From the NCBI GenBank assembly GCA_025362915.1, contig JANYEU010000372.1, forward strand, positions 1 through 13,592: a stretch of DNA of 13,592 nucleotides, written 5' to 3'. Below the pieces are notes generated by a model. It saw nothing but the letters and a program-made list of their open reading frames with translations. It was not told the origin of the DNA and searched no databases. Both the position numbers and the translations under genes were made by a program. This stretch comes from Chitinophagaceae bacterium. GTDB lineage: Bacteria; Bacteroidota; Bacteroidia; Chitinophagales; Chitinophagaceae. Below are positions 1 through 6,203 of this stretch, piece after piece (position 1 is the stretch's first letter; every line of letters begins with the position of its first letter).

Positions 1-73
<73 letters not shown>

Positions 74-83
74 CGGGGTTTAG

Positions 84-130
84 CCGCTGTAGATGATTGT
101 TCTCAATTGTTTGCAGCGGTTTTTGTTTGT
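84..130 (+). terminator. Terminator after tRNA-Ala
   Basis: A stem of CCGCTGT (84-90) pairs with GCAGCGG (113-119) with one G-T wobble. Inside the loop ATTG and CAAT form a second short stem. A T-rich tract (TTTTTGTTTGTTTT) follows directly. Position and form fit an intrinsic terminator for the tRNA. Confidence 0.75.
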
Positions 131-243
131 TTTAATCTTCAGTTTATTCAATATGAAATGCTAAGGTAAATATTAATTAAACCTAATTACCCTACTAACC
201 ACCGATAAAAAACTAATCATAAAGGAAAGGTTTCCATTTCCCC

Positions 244-251
244 TATCTTCG
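244..251 (+). promoter_or_regulatory. Candidate -7 element for the nusB operon
   Basis: TATCTTCG matches the Bacteroidota -7 consensus TAnnTTTG at all but one position. It lies 28 bases before the nusB ATG, which leaves a short leader. No convincing -33 TTG is seen at the usual spacing, so this is tentative. Confidence 0.35.
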
Positions 252-279
252 CCGCTGGATAATCAAAGTTCTTTTTTGA

Positions 280-1212
280 ATGATAAGCAGACGGAATATT
301 AGGGTAAAAGTGATGCAATTGTTGTACATGATTGATGCCTGCAAAGGCGAAACCAATGTAAAAAACACAGTTGGAGAACTGCAAAAGAGTTTCGAGAACA
401 CGCGGGAACTGTTGGTTTACCTACTTTATTTCATTACAGAAGTGGCTAAATATGCTGAAACAGACGCCCTCCAAAAGGCAAGTAAGCATTTGCCCTCAGC
501 AAAGGATCTCAATGTAAACACAAAGCTTTCTGGCAACCACCTGCTATGGCAGATAATAGAGGATGCCTCTTTTGCAAAAGCAGTGGAGAAAATGAATCCA
601 AGGAAGATGTTGAACCCAGACATCCTTAAAAGGGCTTATCTTAAAATGGTGGAAAGCAACGAATATCAGTTGTATATCAATACCCAAAGCCGCGACAGAA
701 ACAAAGAAAAAGAGATTCTACGCTTTATTCTTACTGAAATATTATTACCGGATGATGTGTTTACCTCTCACTTGGAAGAATTGTTCAATAACTGGGATGA
801 TGATTGCGAAATGATTGACCAATTGGTAAATGCCTATCTCTCCAAGCCCGTAGGATATAATTTTCAAGAGATAATCTCTCCTGATAAATGGGAATTTGCC
901 AAGTCTCTTCTTGTCTCCACCCATGAAAAGGATGGGTATTTGTTAGAAATAATCAAGCCTAAACTTCAGAATTGGGATATAGACAGGATAGCCTCTTTGG
1001 ATATGGTTCTGATGAAAATGGGTGTTTGCGAGTTGTTGTATTTTGAAACAATACCAACCAAGGTATCTATCAATGAATATATTGATTTGGCCAAGGAATA
1101 TAGTACAGAGCAAAGTGGACATTTCGTGAATGGTATTCTGGATAATATTCATAAGGAACTGGAAGCTGAGGGTAAACTGAATAAGGTAGATTTCAAGCAA
1201 AAAAGATTTTAG
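280..1212 (+). CDS. nusB: Transcription antitermination factor NusB (long Bacteroidota form)
   Basis: NusB binds boxA RNA with NusE (ribosomal protein S10) in the cytoplasm and supports processive transcription of rRNA operons. The first residues (SRRNIRVKVMQLLY) match the N-terminal helix of the family. The C-terminal third holds its most conserved part: NWDIDRIASLD (231-241), a hydrophobic helix ending CELLYF, then PTKVSINEYIDLAKEYS and FVNGILDNI (259-290). At 310 residues it is about twice the length of E. coli NusB. The extra residues form the middle (about 40-200), which looks helical; this long form is usual in Bacteroidota. The ATG at 280 is chosen because the family motif starts directly after it. 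It is the first gene of an apparent operon with the DUF1573 lipoprotein and yajC. Confidence 0.93.
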   Translation: MISRRNIRVKVMQLLYMIDACKGETNVKNTVGELQKSFENTRELLVYLLYFITEVAKYAETDALQKASKHLPSAKDLNVNTKLSGNHLLWQIIEDASFAKAVEKMNPRKMLNPDILKRAYLKMVESNEYQLYINTQSRDRNKEKEILRFILTEILLPDDVFTSHLEELFNNWDDDCEMIDQLVNAYLSKPVGYNFQEIISPDKWEFAKSLLVSTHEKDGYLLEIIKPKLQNWDIDRIASLDMVLMKMGVCELLYFETIPTKVSINEYIDLAKEYSTEQSGHFVNGILDNIHKELEAEGKLNKVDFKQKRF

Positions 1213-1241
1213 AAAACAAGGTAATATTTAATAACTAACCT

Positions 1242-1247
1242 AAAGGA
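1242..1247 (+). promoter_or_regulatory. Ribosome binding site of the DUF1573 gene
   Basis: AAAGGA ends 8 bases before the ATG at 1256. It supports that start, which also begins a clean lipoprotein signal peptide. Confidence 0.45.
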
Positions 1248-1255
1248 TAATAAAG

Positions 1256-1726
1256 ATGAAGACTCCATTAGCTATTATTTCTCTCTTTTTGGTAATCATC
1301 GCCACATCTTGTAAGAATGTCGACAAGACTGCACTACAAGCAAAAGCAACGGTAGATACTGCAAACTTTACAACCGTACAATGGTTGGATACCCTGCTTT
1401 CCATCGGCACTATCAACATGGGAGAAAAAGCGCAGGTAAAGTTCAGGTGTAAGAATACGGGTACCAAGCCATTGATCATTACCGATGCAAAGCCTAGTTG
1501 TGGTTGCACAGTGGCAGATTACAGCAAAGAGCCTATTGCACCCGGTGCAGAAGGATGGGTTACGGGAGCATTTGACAGCAACAAAATTCATGGCGGTGGC
1601 GATATACATAAAACAATAATAGTGAGTACAAATACTCCCAACGGGGCTTATAAATACCTCGTTTTTACGGGTATTGTAAACGGAGCGCCGGGCGATAAGG
1701 TAGTGATCCCAAAAGAAAAAAAGTAA
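1256..1726 (+). CDS. DUF1573 family lipoprotein
   Basis: A 156-residue predicted lipoprotein. The N-terminus has a lysine, a hydrophobic run (residues 5-15) and a lipobox IATSC with the acylated cysteine at 19, so it should be anchored in a membrane facing the periplasm or the surface. After a linker, residues about 42-140 form the DUF1573 beta-sandwich, recognised by the pattern NTGTKPLIITDAKPSCGCT with the Cys-Gly-Cys at 82-84, followed by PIAPG and a stretch ending in VSTNTPNG. The biochemical role of this family is not established. It sits 43 bases after nusB and 27 before yajC, a gene order I know as common in Bacteroidota; the linkage to translocation genes suggests, but does not show, an envelope role. 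Confidence 0.9.
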   Translation: MKTPLAIISLFLVIIATSCKNVDKTALQAKATVDTANFTTVQWLDTLLSIGTINMGEKAQVKFRCKNTGTKPLIITDAKPSCGCTVADYSKEPIAPGAEGWVTGAFDSNKIHGGGDIHKTIIVSTNTPNGAYKYLVFTGIVNGAPGDKVVIPKEKK

Positions 1727-1753
1727 ATTAAACAAACAATAAAACAACAAAGA

Positions 1754-2101
1754 ATGACAATTGAAAATGTAATGTTATTAGGTGCTGGTAGCGACCCCAA
1801 ACAAGGCGGAATGATTCAAATGGTATTGATGGGCGGTATTATCTTCGTATTCTGGTTCTTTATGATAAGGCCTCAGGCTAAAAAGGCGAAAGAACAAAAG
1901 CAATTCATTGACGACTTGCAAAAAGGCGCAAAGATTGTTACCAATGCGGGCATACACGCTACCATCTTTAGGGTAAATGATGATGGAACTTTGCAAATAG
2001 AAGTAAACCCAGGTAGTTATTTGAAGATAGAAAAGAGTGCAATCAGCATGGAAATGACGGTAGCTATTAATAAACCAGCTACGGTAACTGTAACAAAGTA
2101 G
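1754..2101 (+). CDS. yajC: Sec translocon accessory subunit YajC
   Basis: YajC is a small inner-membrane partner of SecDF in Sec-dependent protein export. The 115-residue product has a short N-terminal part, one transmembrane helix (about 22-40, ending IFVFWFFMIRP) and the family signature RPQAKKAKEQKQF just after it. The cytoplasmic domain continues with LQKGAKIVTNAGIHATIFRVNDD and a C-terminal lysine/serine segment (YLKIEKSAI), both typical of the family. Length is normal. It is the last gene of the nusB operon, followed 117 bases downstream by a strong terminator. Confidence 0.95.
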   Translation: MTIENVMLLGAGSDPKQGGMIQMVLMGGIIFVFWFFMIRPQAKKAKEQKQFIDDLQKGAKIVTNAGIHATIFRVNDDGTLQIEVNPGSYLKIEKSAISMEMTVAINKPATVTVTK

Positions 2102-2118
2102 GTAATAAGTAATAGGTT

Positions 2119-2326
2119 GTAAGTTATACGTTTTACGTATGAACATTTGGAAGCAATTCAGCATTATTATAAAATACATCTTAACAATCTTGCAGATAAA
2201 ACTGATTTGACTCACATAAAAATCCCAAATTGCATCTGTAGTTTGGGATTTTTGTTTGAATAGAAGTGCTAGGTATCGCTTTAAAACTTATTACTTAAAA
2301 CCTACAACTTAAAACGTATAACGTAC
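2119..2326. repeat. Inverted repeat upstream of coaE
   Basis: The left arm 2119-2135 (core GTTATACGTTTTA) is the reverse complement of the right arm 2310-2326 with one mismatch in 17. The right arm ends exactly at the base before the coaE ATG. Both arms sit in low-complexity DNA built from words such as TAATAAGT, ACTTATTA and ACCTACAACTT, some of which also recur in opposite orientation but not in hairpin order. The yajC terminator lies between the arms. Confidence 0.7.
2218..2253 (+). terminator. Terminator of the nusB-yajC operon
   Basis: AAAAATCCCAAA (2218-2229) and TTTGGGATTTTT (2242-2253) form a perfect 12-bp stem with a 12-base loop. The A tract on one side and T tract on the other suit bidirectional termination, here mainly for the yajC end. 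Confidence 0.85.
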
Positions 2327-2911
2327 ATGCTTAAAGTAGGATTAACAGGCGGTATAGGTAGTGGTAAAAGCACTGTGGCAGCAATATTCAAGCTGTTGGG
2401 CATCCCTGTTTTTGATGCTGATGTGGCTGCTAAATGGATAATGGAACATGATGAAGCATTGATAGATTCCATTAAAAAAGGCTTTGGTGAGGAATCATAT
2501 ACAGACAATAAGCTCAATAGGAAATACATTGCTGACATTGTTTTTAAGGATAAATACCAGCTTGAAGTATTAAATAGCCTTACCCATCCTGCTACCATTA
2601 AGGCTGCCGACGATTGGATGCAACAACAGAATGCGCCTTATTGCATAAAGGAAGCTGCCCTTTTGTTCGAAGCTGGCACAGCAGGAAACCTCGATTATGT
2701 AATTGGTGTTCAAGCTCCAGATGCGCTGCGCATCCATCGGGTAATGCAGCGCGACAACGCCACGCGGCAAGACATCATTGCCAGAATGGATAAACAAATA
2801 GATCAGACAATAAAGATGAAACTCTGCGATTTTGTAATCATTAACAACGAGCAAGAACTTATAATACCACAGGTATTGGAAATACACAGAAAACTAGTTG
2901 TTAGTGGTTAG
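2327..2911 (+). CDS. coaE: Dephospho-CoA kinase
   Basis: CoaE phosphorylates the 3'-hydroxyl of the ribose of dephospho-CoA with ATP, the last step of coenzyme A synthesis, in the cytosol. The 194-residue protein starts with the family N-terminus LKVGLTGGIGSGKST, containing the Walker A loop at residues 8-16. It continues with GIPVFDAD (Asp30 and Asp32; the family's catalytic Asp lies here). The HPATIKAADDW segment and the strand ALLFEAG are typical of the CoA-binding part, and RVMQRDNATRQDIIARM matches the lid helix region. Length is normal. The last residues (LVVSG) and the stop codon are written by the left arm of a long inverted repeat, so the C-terminal tail has been set by repeat DNA rather than by family constraint. 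Confidence 0.96.
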   Translation: MLKVGLTGGIGSGKSTVAAIFKLLGIPVFDADVAAKWIMEHDEALIDSIKKGFGEESYTDNKLNRKYIADIVFKDKYQLEVLNSLTHPATIKAADDWMQQQNAPYCIKEAALLFEAGTAGNLDYVIGVQAPDALRIHRVMQRDNATRQDIIARMDKQIDQTIKMKLCDFVIINNEQELIIPQVLEIHRKLVVSG

Positions 2912-3015
2912 TTATTAGTGGTTAGAAAAGAACTGGAGTGATACGAACCAATATCGAACTTAATCTTCTTCTCTTAACTAACCACCAAAATCTAACCACT
3001 AATCACTAACAACTA
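2895..3015. repeat. Long imperfect hairpin between coaE and the MATE gene
   Basis: Two 12-base blocks on the left, TAGTTGTTAGTG (2895-2906) and ATTAGTGGTTAG (2914-2925), are perfect reverse complements of the adjoining right blocks CACTAACAACTA (3004-3015) and CTAACCACTAAT (2992-3003). This gives 24 paired bases with a 7-base bulge on the left and a 66-base loop. The words GTTAGTGGTTAG and CTAACCAC form the low-complexity arms. The left arm overlaps the end of coaE; the right arm ends 9 bases before the MATE start codon. There is no T tract, so it is not an ordinary terminator. Confidence 0.8.
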
Positions 3016-3024
3016 ATAACTACA

Positions 3025-4362
3025 ATGAAACATACATTTAAAGCTACACTCGCCATTGCCATCCCACTCATATTGGGCAACCTTACGCAGGTGGCTTATG
3101 GATTGATAGATACTGCCATGATTGGTTCTTTGGGATACAGGCAATTGGCCGCCGCATCGTTGGTGGTCAATATAATTGCCATCCCATTGGTTATTGGTAT
3201 TGGGCTGATAATGGCTGTTACCCCGTTGGTAGCCATCGCCAAAGGACAAGAAAATCACCATAAAGTATCCCACGTTCTATATAACGGTTGGATTATAAGC
3301 ATTGTGGTGGGCATCTTATTGGCGGTCATTGTGCATTTACTTTCTTATTTCCTTCCCCAAATGGGACAAGAGCCTTTGGTGGTGGCTTATGCAAAGGATT
3401 ATCTCATCATAATGGGCTATTCACTGATACCCATGATGGTGTTTTCTGCGTCCAAAAACTTCGCCGACGGGTTGCAATACACACAGACAGCCATGGTTCT
3501 TTCCTTGCTTTCCCTCCCGCTCAATGCGTTGCTTTGTTGGCTATTCATCTTTGGGCATTGCGGTTTTCCGGCCATGGGCGTTAGTGGGGCAGGGGTGGCC
3601 ACGCTTATTACACGGATATTGTTGGCCATCGCCATGATTGTGGTTATTGCCAAACACAAAGTATTTCATCCGTTTACCAGTCTGCGGAAAGATGCCTGGC
3701 AAATAAAGTCCGCCACCATTAAGGAGATGTTGGGCATTGGTGTTCCCAGTAGTCTGCAATACTGCATGGAGGCAGGGGCATTCTCTGTTTCGGGCATCAT
3801 GGTGGGATGGTTGGGGGCTGTGCCACAGGCCGCACATCAAATTGCCTTAAACTGTGCGTCCACCACTTTTATGGCGTCGCTTGGGTTTTCTATGGCGGGT
3901 TCCATCCGTATCAGCGAAGCATTTGGCAAGGGGCAGGCTAAAGAATTGGCATTGATTGGGCGAAGCACCGCCATTACTGGTTTGCTGTATGGTTTTGTTT
4001 CGGCGATGCTCATGATTTCTTTCGGGCATTATCTTCCTTACATATTTACCCAAAACCAAACGGTGGCGCAGGTGGCACAGATGCTGTTGATATATGCCGC
4101 CATCTTCCAAATTTCCGATTCCACACAGGCAATAGGAGTGGGGCTTTGTCGTGGCGTAAAGGATGTTGTAAAACCTACCATCTACGTTGCTATTGCCTAC
4201 TGGGGTATCGGTATTCCGATTGGTTATTGCTTGGCATTCCCGTATCATTTGGGCGTTATCGGCATCTGGATTGGCTTTGTGGTAGGACTTTCTTTCTCCG
4301 CAGGATTATTAAATTACCGCTTCTTCAAGAATCTCCATAAAACTGTTGCGGCATTAAGTTAA
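3025..4362 (+). CDS. MATE family efflux transporter
   Basis: A 445-residue polytopic inner-membrane protein with about 12 predicted transmembrane helices, the size and topology of the MATE (multidrug and toxic compound extrusion) family. These export cationic drugs or metabolites in exchange for Na+ or H+. The N-terminal half opens with LAIAIPLILGNLTQVAYGLIDTAMIGSLG, the typical first-helix pattern (P, N and Q, then D-T-x-x-x-G), and the second half repeats the fold from about residue 235 (IKEMLGIGVPSSLQYCMEAGAFSVSG). A DGLQYTQTAM segment in the first half and CRGVKDVVKPT in the second are equivalent positions of the two repeats. Its substrate cannot be told from sequence. It has higher G+C than the flanking accessory region and appears to be transcribed alone. 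Confidence 0.92.
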   Translation: MKHTFKATLAIAIPLILGNLTQVAYGLIDTAMIGSLGYRQLAAASLVVNIIAIPLVIGIGLIMAVTPLVAIAKGQENHHKVSHVLYNGWIISIVVGILLAVIVHLLSYFLPQMGQEPLVVAYAKDYLIIMGYSLIPMMVFSASKNFADGLQYTQTAMVLSLLSLPLNALLCWLFIFGHCGFPAMGVSGAGVATLITRILLAIAMIVVIAKHKVFHPFTSLRKDAWQIKSATIKEMLGIGVPSSLQYCMEAGAFSVSGIMVGWLGAVPQAAHQIALNCASTTFMASLGFSMAGSIRISEAFGKGQAKELALIGRSTAITGLLYGFVSAMLMISFGHYLPYIFTQNQTVAQVAQMLLIYAAIFQISDSTQAIGVGLCRGVKDVVKPTIYVAIAYWGIGIPIGYCLAFPYHLGVIGIWIGFVVGLSFSAGLLNYRFFKNLHKTVAALS

Positions 4363-4374
4363 GAGAAGAATTAA

Positions 4375-4415
4375 CGTAGAGTTGCAGAGCCTTATACACA
4401 GAGAAACGCACAGGG
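4375..4415. repeat. Short cluster of CAGAG-type heptamers
   Basis: Four related 7-mers follow the MATE gene within 41 bases: CGTAGAG (4375), TGCAGAG (4383), CACAGAG (4397) and CACAGGG (4409). They look like a fragment of a short interspersed repeat; no coding function is apparent. Confidence 0.4.
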
Positions 4416-4495
4416 AGTCTTTAAAGTGTTTCAATTTTAGATGGAGAGATGGAGAAGTATATCCTGTATGCTGGGGTTCGTATTTCACGCACATT

Positions 4496-4528
4496 TTCGC
4501 AGTTACTTTTTTGTTGTTTTGCGAAGAC
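4496..4528. repeat. 33-bp direct repeat, left copy
   Basis: This 33-bp segment, beginning TTCGCAGTTAC followed by six T and ending GAAGAC, recurs at 5357-5389 with 30 of 33 positions identical. The copies bracket the toxin-antitoxin pair. In this copy the ends TTCGCA and TGCGAA are perfect inverted repeats of each other, so the unit can also form a 6-bp stem. Confidence 0.75.
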
Positions 4529-4578
4529 ATGAATCATGAAAGAGAAATCTGCCTTATCATGTGTTTTAGCGTAAGTGT

Positions 4579-5034
4579 TTATTCTTTTGCTTCTTTCAGT
4601 GCTTGTAGTTCAATGTCTGCCGACAACCGGAAGTTCGTTTGTTTTATCTTTTCAAGAAGAGGTTTGATAGATGGGATTATTCCTTTCAGTTTTGCCTTAA
4701 TAATTACACCAATTGTTCCTGTAAATGAAATGCCAAGTTGTTCAGCAATCTTTCTGGCTTTGTAATCATCTAAAATAACTGTACTGTTTAGCATTTCAAG
4801 TGCCAATGCAATTGCGCTCGATTCGCCTTTGTCAATCTGCATTTCCAAAAGTTGCTGCTTATATTTATCTTTCACAGCAACTATTTCAACCCATTCGGGT
4901 AATATCTCGCCAAATTCTGTTGCTATATCAGGTGTTGTTACAACTTGTCCATAAACCTTGTGTAAAAGATCCAATTCGCCGATGTTGGTTAAAATGATAA
5001 AACAACTTGTATCGGAAATGATGGGTTTAAGCAT
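4579..5034 (-). CDS. DUF3368 / PIN-like toxin of a toxin-antitoxin pair
   Basis: A 151-residue protein of the DUF3368 family, a branch of the PIN-domain ribonucleases that pairs with UPF0175 antitoxins. The start PIISDTSCFIIL gives the first metal-binding Asp (8). Other acidic residues in the expected order are Glu40 (IATEFGE), Glu71 (DKGESSAIALA) and Asp89-Asp90 (VILDDYKAR). The segment GISFTGTIGVIIKAK (101-115) is a family hallmark. All core acidic residues are present, so it is probably active, cleaving RNA when freed from its antitoxin, though the target is unknown. Its ATG overlaps the end of the antitoxin gene by 8 bases, implying translational coupling. Confidence 0.88.
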   Translation of the reverse strand: MLKPIISDTSCFIILTNIGELDLLHKVYGQVVTTPDIATEFGEILPEWVEIVAVKDKYKQQLLEMQIDKGESSAIALALEMLNSTVILDDYKARKIAEQLGISFTGTIGVIIKAKLKGIIPSIKPLLEKIKQTNFRLSADIELQALKEAKE

Positions 5035-5254
5035 TTGCTACATCTCTAGATAAGTCTGATGCAGGAAAATTGAAGATAGAAACATTGTAACTACCCAATA
5101 ATTCAGCAAATGTTCGCTTTGTCAAGCCAGCAACTTCGGCAGCCTGCCCAAGAGAAAGTTTGCCTTGTTCATACAGTTGTGTTGAAACAAGCATGGCAAC
5201 GTCTCTGGCATTTATATCCAAGCTCTCTGGTATGTTAAGCGTCAATGTTTTCAT
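5027..5254 (-). CDS. UPF0175 family antitoxin
   Basis: A 75-residue protein matching the UPF0175 family, small putative DNA-binding antitoxins. Residues 1-10 form a strand (MKTLTLNIPE), followed by a helix and the conserved core LYEQGKLSLGQAAEVAGLTKRTFAELLGSYNVSIFN (27-62), which contains a predicted helix-turn-helix around AAEVAGLTKRTFAELL. It should neutralise the DUF3368 toxin and repress the operon. It precedes the toxin and overlaps it by 8 bases. The ATG at 5254 is preferred because the beta-strand start is typical of the family; a -7 promoter element lies only 4 bases upstream, leaving no room for a ribosome binding site. Confidence 0.88.
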   Translation of the reverse strand: MKTLTLNIPESLDINARDVAMLVSTQLYEQGKLSLGQAAEVAGLTKRTFAELLGSYNVSIFNFPASDLSRDVANA

Positions 5255-5294
5255 GATTCAAATATAATGATTTTAAAGGTGTCAAAATAATCAT
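5253..5294 (-). promoter_or_regulatory. Toxin-antitoxin promoter and candidate operator
   Basis: Read on the minus strand, TATATTTG (5266 to 5259) is a perfect TAnnTTTG -7 element, and TTGACA starts 16 bases further upstream. Three copies of a 6-mer lie over it: ATGATT at 5253 and 5267 and its reverse complement AATCAT at 5289. Such half-sites are what an autorepressing antitoxin could bind. Transcription would start at about the first codon. Confidence 0.5.
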
Positions 5295-5356
5295 GCCGTG
5301 CATTTCATATTATTTACCCAATAGTGTGCTTAACCAACAATGGCAAAAGAATACGT

Positions 5357-5389
5357 TTCGCAGTTACTTTTTTATTGTTTCGTGAAGAC
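5357..5389. repeat. 33-bp direct repeat, right copy
   Basis: This copy differs from the one at 4496-4528 at three positions (18, 25 and 27 of the unit). It lies between the antitoxin gene and the stop codon of the next minus-strand gene. Its terminal inverted repeat is weakened to pairs with one G-T wobble. Confidence 0.75.
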
Positions 5390-5410
5390 TAAGTCTAAGG
5401 GGTTAGTTGA

Positions 5411-6037
5411 TCAATTAATTTGCCCTTTTGAACTTAACCAGACAATTTCCAATCCTGTAGTTTTTCTAATTATATCTAAATCTTCTGGAGTCTCATAGCC
5501 TAACACAAAGTCTTGCCCTCCTGTGTTAAAGAATGTAAACTTTCCTTTTGTTTTGTATTTATATGTAAGGTCTTGAACTTTTACAAATAACTCCCCATCC
5601 ACCCAGTCATTATCTACTTCTAAATCCCATTTATAGTTATCACCATTGCAAGTAAAAGAAACCCAAGCTGTTTCTTCCTCTATTTCAATAAAGTCAGTAA
5701 TGTTTTCAAATATCAATTCGCCGTTTGTAATCCGACTAATGTTTTTCATGATATCAATATAGGCTCCGTGGTCTTCTATTGCTTCTGTGTCAAAATTCCA
5801 ACACTTATTAGTAAGTGGCGTAAAGGGCTTCCTTTCTAATGTTGAACCTAATGTTTGATATATTAAATGATAAGGAAGTGTTTCAAATTCTTTAAGCCCA
5901 CCTTTCCAATGATTTATGTCTGAAATATCCACACCTTTATTTAATATAAACCCAAGGTTCTTAAAAGTTTCAAATTGTTCCTCAAAAGAGGGTTGAGGAG
6001 TACTAAATAAATTCGAGAGTATAGAAAAAAATCCCAT
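5411..6037 (-). CDS. Hypothetical protein, AT-rich orphan
   Basis: I do not recognise this 208-residue protein. It has no signal peptide; the first residues (GFFSILSNLF) form a short hydrophobic or amphipathic segment, followed by a soluble, acidic, mixed alpha/beta protein rich in aromatic residues. The C-terminal half looks mainly beta (ELIFENITDFIEI, AWVSFTCNGDNYKWDLEV, GKFTFFNTGGQDFVLGY) and ends with a helix-strand unit (PEDLDIIRKTTGLEIVWL). Size, acidity and isolation recall immunity proteins of contact-dependent or polymorphic toxins, but that is a guess and no toxin gene is nearby. Base composition is clearly more AT-rich than the metabolic genes, as expected of acquired DNA. Coding is credible from the long open frame and a promoter-like element before its ATG. 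Confidence 0.75.
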   Translation of the reverse strand: MGFFSILSNLFSTPQPSFEEQFETFKNLGFILNKGVDISDINHWKGGLKEFETLPYHLIYQTLGSTLERKPFTPLTNKCWNFDTEAIEDHGAYIDIMKNISRITNGELIFENITDFIEIEEETAWVSFTCNGDNYKWDLEVDNDWVDGELFVKVQDLTYKYKTKGKFTFFNTGGQDFVLGYETPEDLDIIRKTTGLEIVWLSSKGQIN

Positions 6038-6060
6038 AAGATGTTTAATTTATTTCCTTA

Positions 6061-6068
6061 CAAATATA
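6061..6068 (-). promoter_or_regulatory. Candidate -7 element of the orphan gene
   Basis: On the minus strand this reads TATATTTG, a full TAnnTTTG match, 23 bases before the ATG at 6037. A TTG at 6094-6092 lies 23 bases upstream of it, at the long end of the usual -33/-7 spacing. Confidence 0.5.
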
Positions 6069-6203
6069 TACATCTCCCCTTCCTTTATCCTCAATCATCA
6101 TCACTATCAAAACAGACATCCTCTCCGCTCTTTTAAGAATAACGATTATTATCTGTACCTCCTTATTTCTTGAATAATGTACCTTATATAAATCATCGGT
6201 TAG

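Noticed and set aside
4382..4765. Plus-strand ORF of 127 codons
   Set aside because: It overlaps the 3' part of the toxin gene antisense and runs through repeat DNA; the opposite strand has a clear protein family.
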